DNA of 64,000 bases, from NCBI RefSeq assembly GCF_020400605.1, contig NZ_JAINRD010000002.1, positions 1 to 64,000 of the forward strand, read 5' to 3'. Origin of the DNA: Streptomyces aculeolatus (GTDB lineage: Bacteria > Actinomycetota > Actinomycetes > Streptomycetales > Streptomycetaceae). Both the position numbers and the translations under genes were made by a program. Numbering within the stretch: position 1 is the stretch's first letter; each line of letters begins with the position of its first letter. The notes beneath the pieces are model-generated. The model ran no database searches, had not been told where the DNA came from, and saw only the letters and a list, made by a program, of their open reading frames with translations. Shown one piece after another: positions 63,904 to 64,000 of the stretch.

Positions 63904-64000
63904 GCAGAGCCCTTCTCACTCTTGGTTGTCCGGACCCCACTGCTTGCGCCGGGTGCCCTGTGGTGGATGCAGTGATTCCTGCCCGGTCCGGAGCTGAAGG

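Overview
The window is high-GC actinomycete chromosome, very probably Streptomyces. Supporting signs are strong third-position GC, frequent GTG and TTG starts, many ATGA/GTGA overlaps, a SARP regulator, CU044_5270/ECF and DUF3159 genes, and an isorenieratene-type carotenoid cluster. Functions are assigned by reading translated sequence and motifs; no database search was run.

Layout. Positions 1-6500 are conserved housekeeping: the 3' part of kdpD, kdpE, an OB-fold protein, a DUF3159 membrane protein, two TrkA-type potassium regulators and a TRAM RNA methyltransferase. Positions 6500-19200 look like a decayed mobile/accessory segment. It opens with a phased heptamer repeat array and a tRNA 3' fragment (possible att site), then a two-repeat CRISPR remnant, broken IS5/IS630/IS110 transposases and a protease pseudogene. 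Intact genes among these are a SARP regulator, a PucR-like regulator and an ECF sigma/CU044_5270 pair. Positions 19200-36640 hold a stand-alone LanB-type dehydratase with a speculative small peptide upstream, SRPBCC/TetR, DUF4331, a broken PP2C phosphatase, assorted enzymes, an MFS exporter and an ADP-ribosylglycohydrolase. This part ends in a three-gene redox operon (small subunit, GMC oxidoreductase, VioB-like ferritin-fold protein).

Positions 36950-38072 contain the most unusual feature. Downstream of a conserved unknown gene (DUF7873-like) lie two consecutive tRNA-like RNAs whose halves are in reversed order: the T-arm/acceptor 3' half comes first, then 7-8 nt, then the acceptor 5'/D-arm half. 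Acceptor and anticodon stems pair across the permutation in both copies. They may be permuted tRNAs or Y-RNA-like tRNA mimics.

Positions 38180-47600 hold a mobA relic, two secreted peptidoglycan-binding hydrolases, a three-gene signalling module (kinase, degenerate kinase-like protein, LuxR-type regulator), a GH110-type galactosidase, and an imine-reductase-like enzyme divergent from a MerR regulator. Positions 47900-51930 form a tight operon of a stand-alone adenylation enzyme, a membrane ferric-reductase-like oxidoreductase and a crotonase, preceded by an AT-rich nested palindrome and a leader hairpin. Positions 52080-63900 are isoprenoid: a cis-prenyltransferase coupled to an EF-hand MpaB-type oxygenase, then crtY, crtU and a FAD oxidoreductase facing a crtE-crtI-crtB-Rieske operon. 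Together these fit synthesis of an aromatic carotenoid from GGPP through phytoene, lycopene and beta-carotene.
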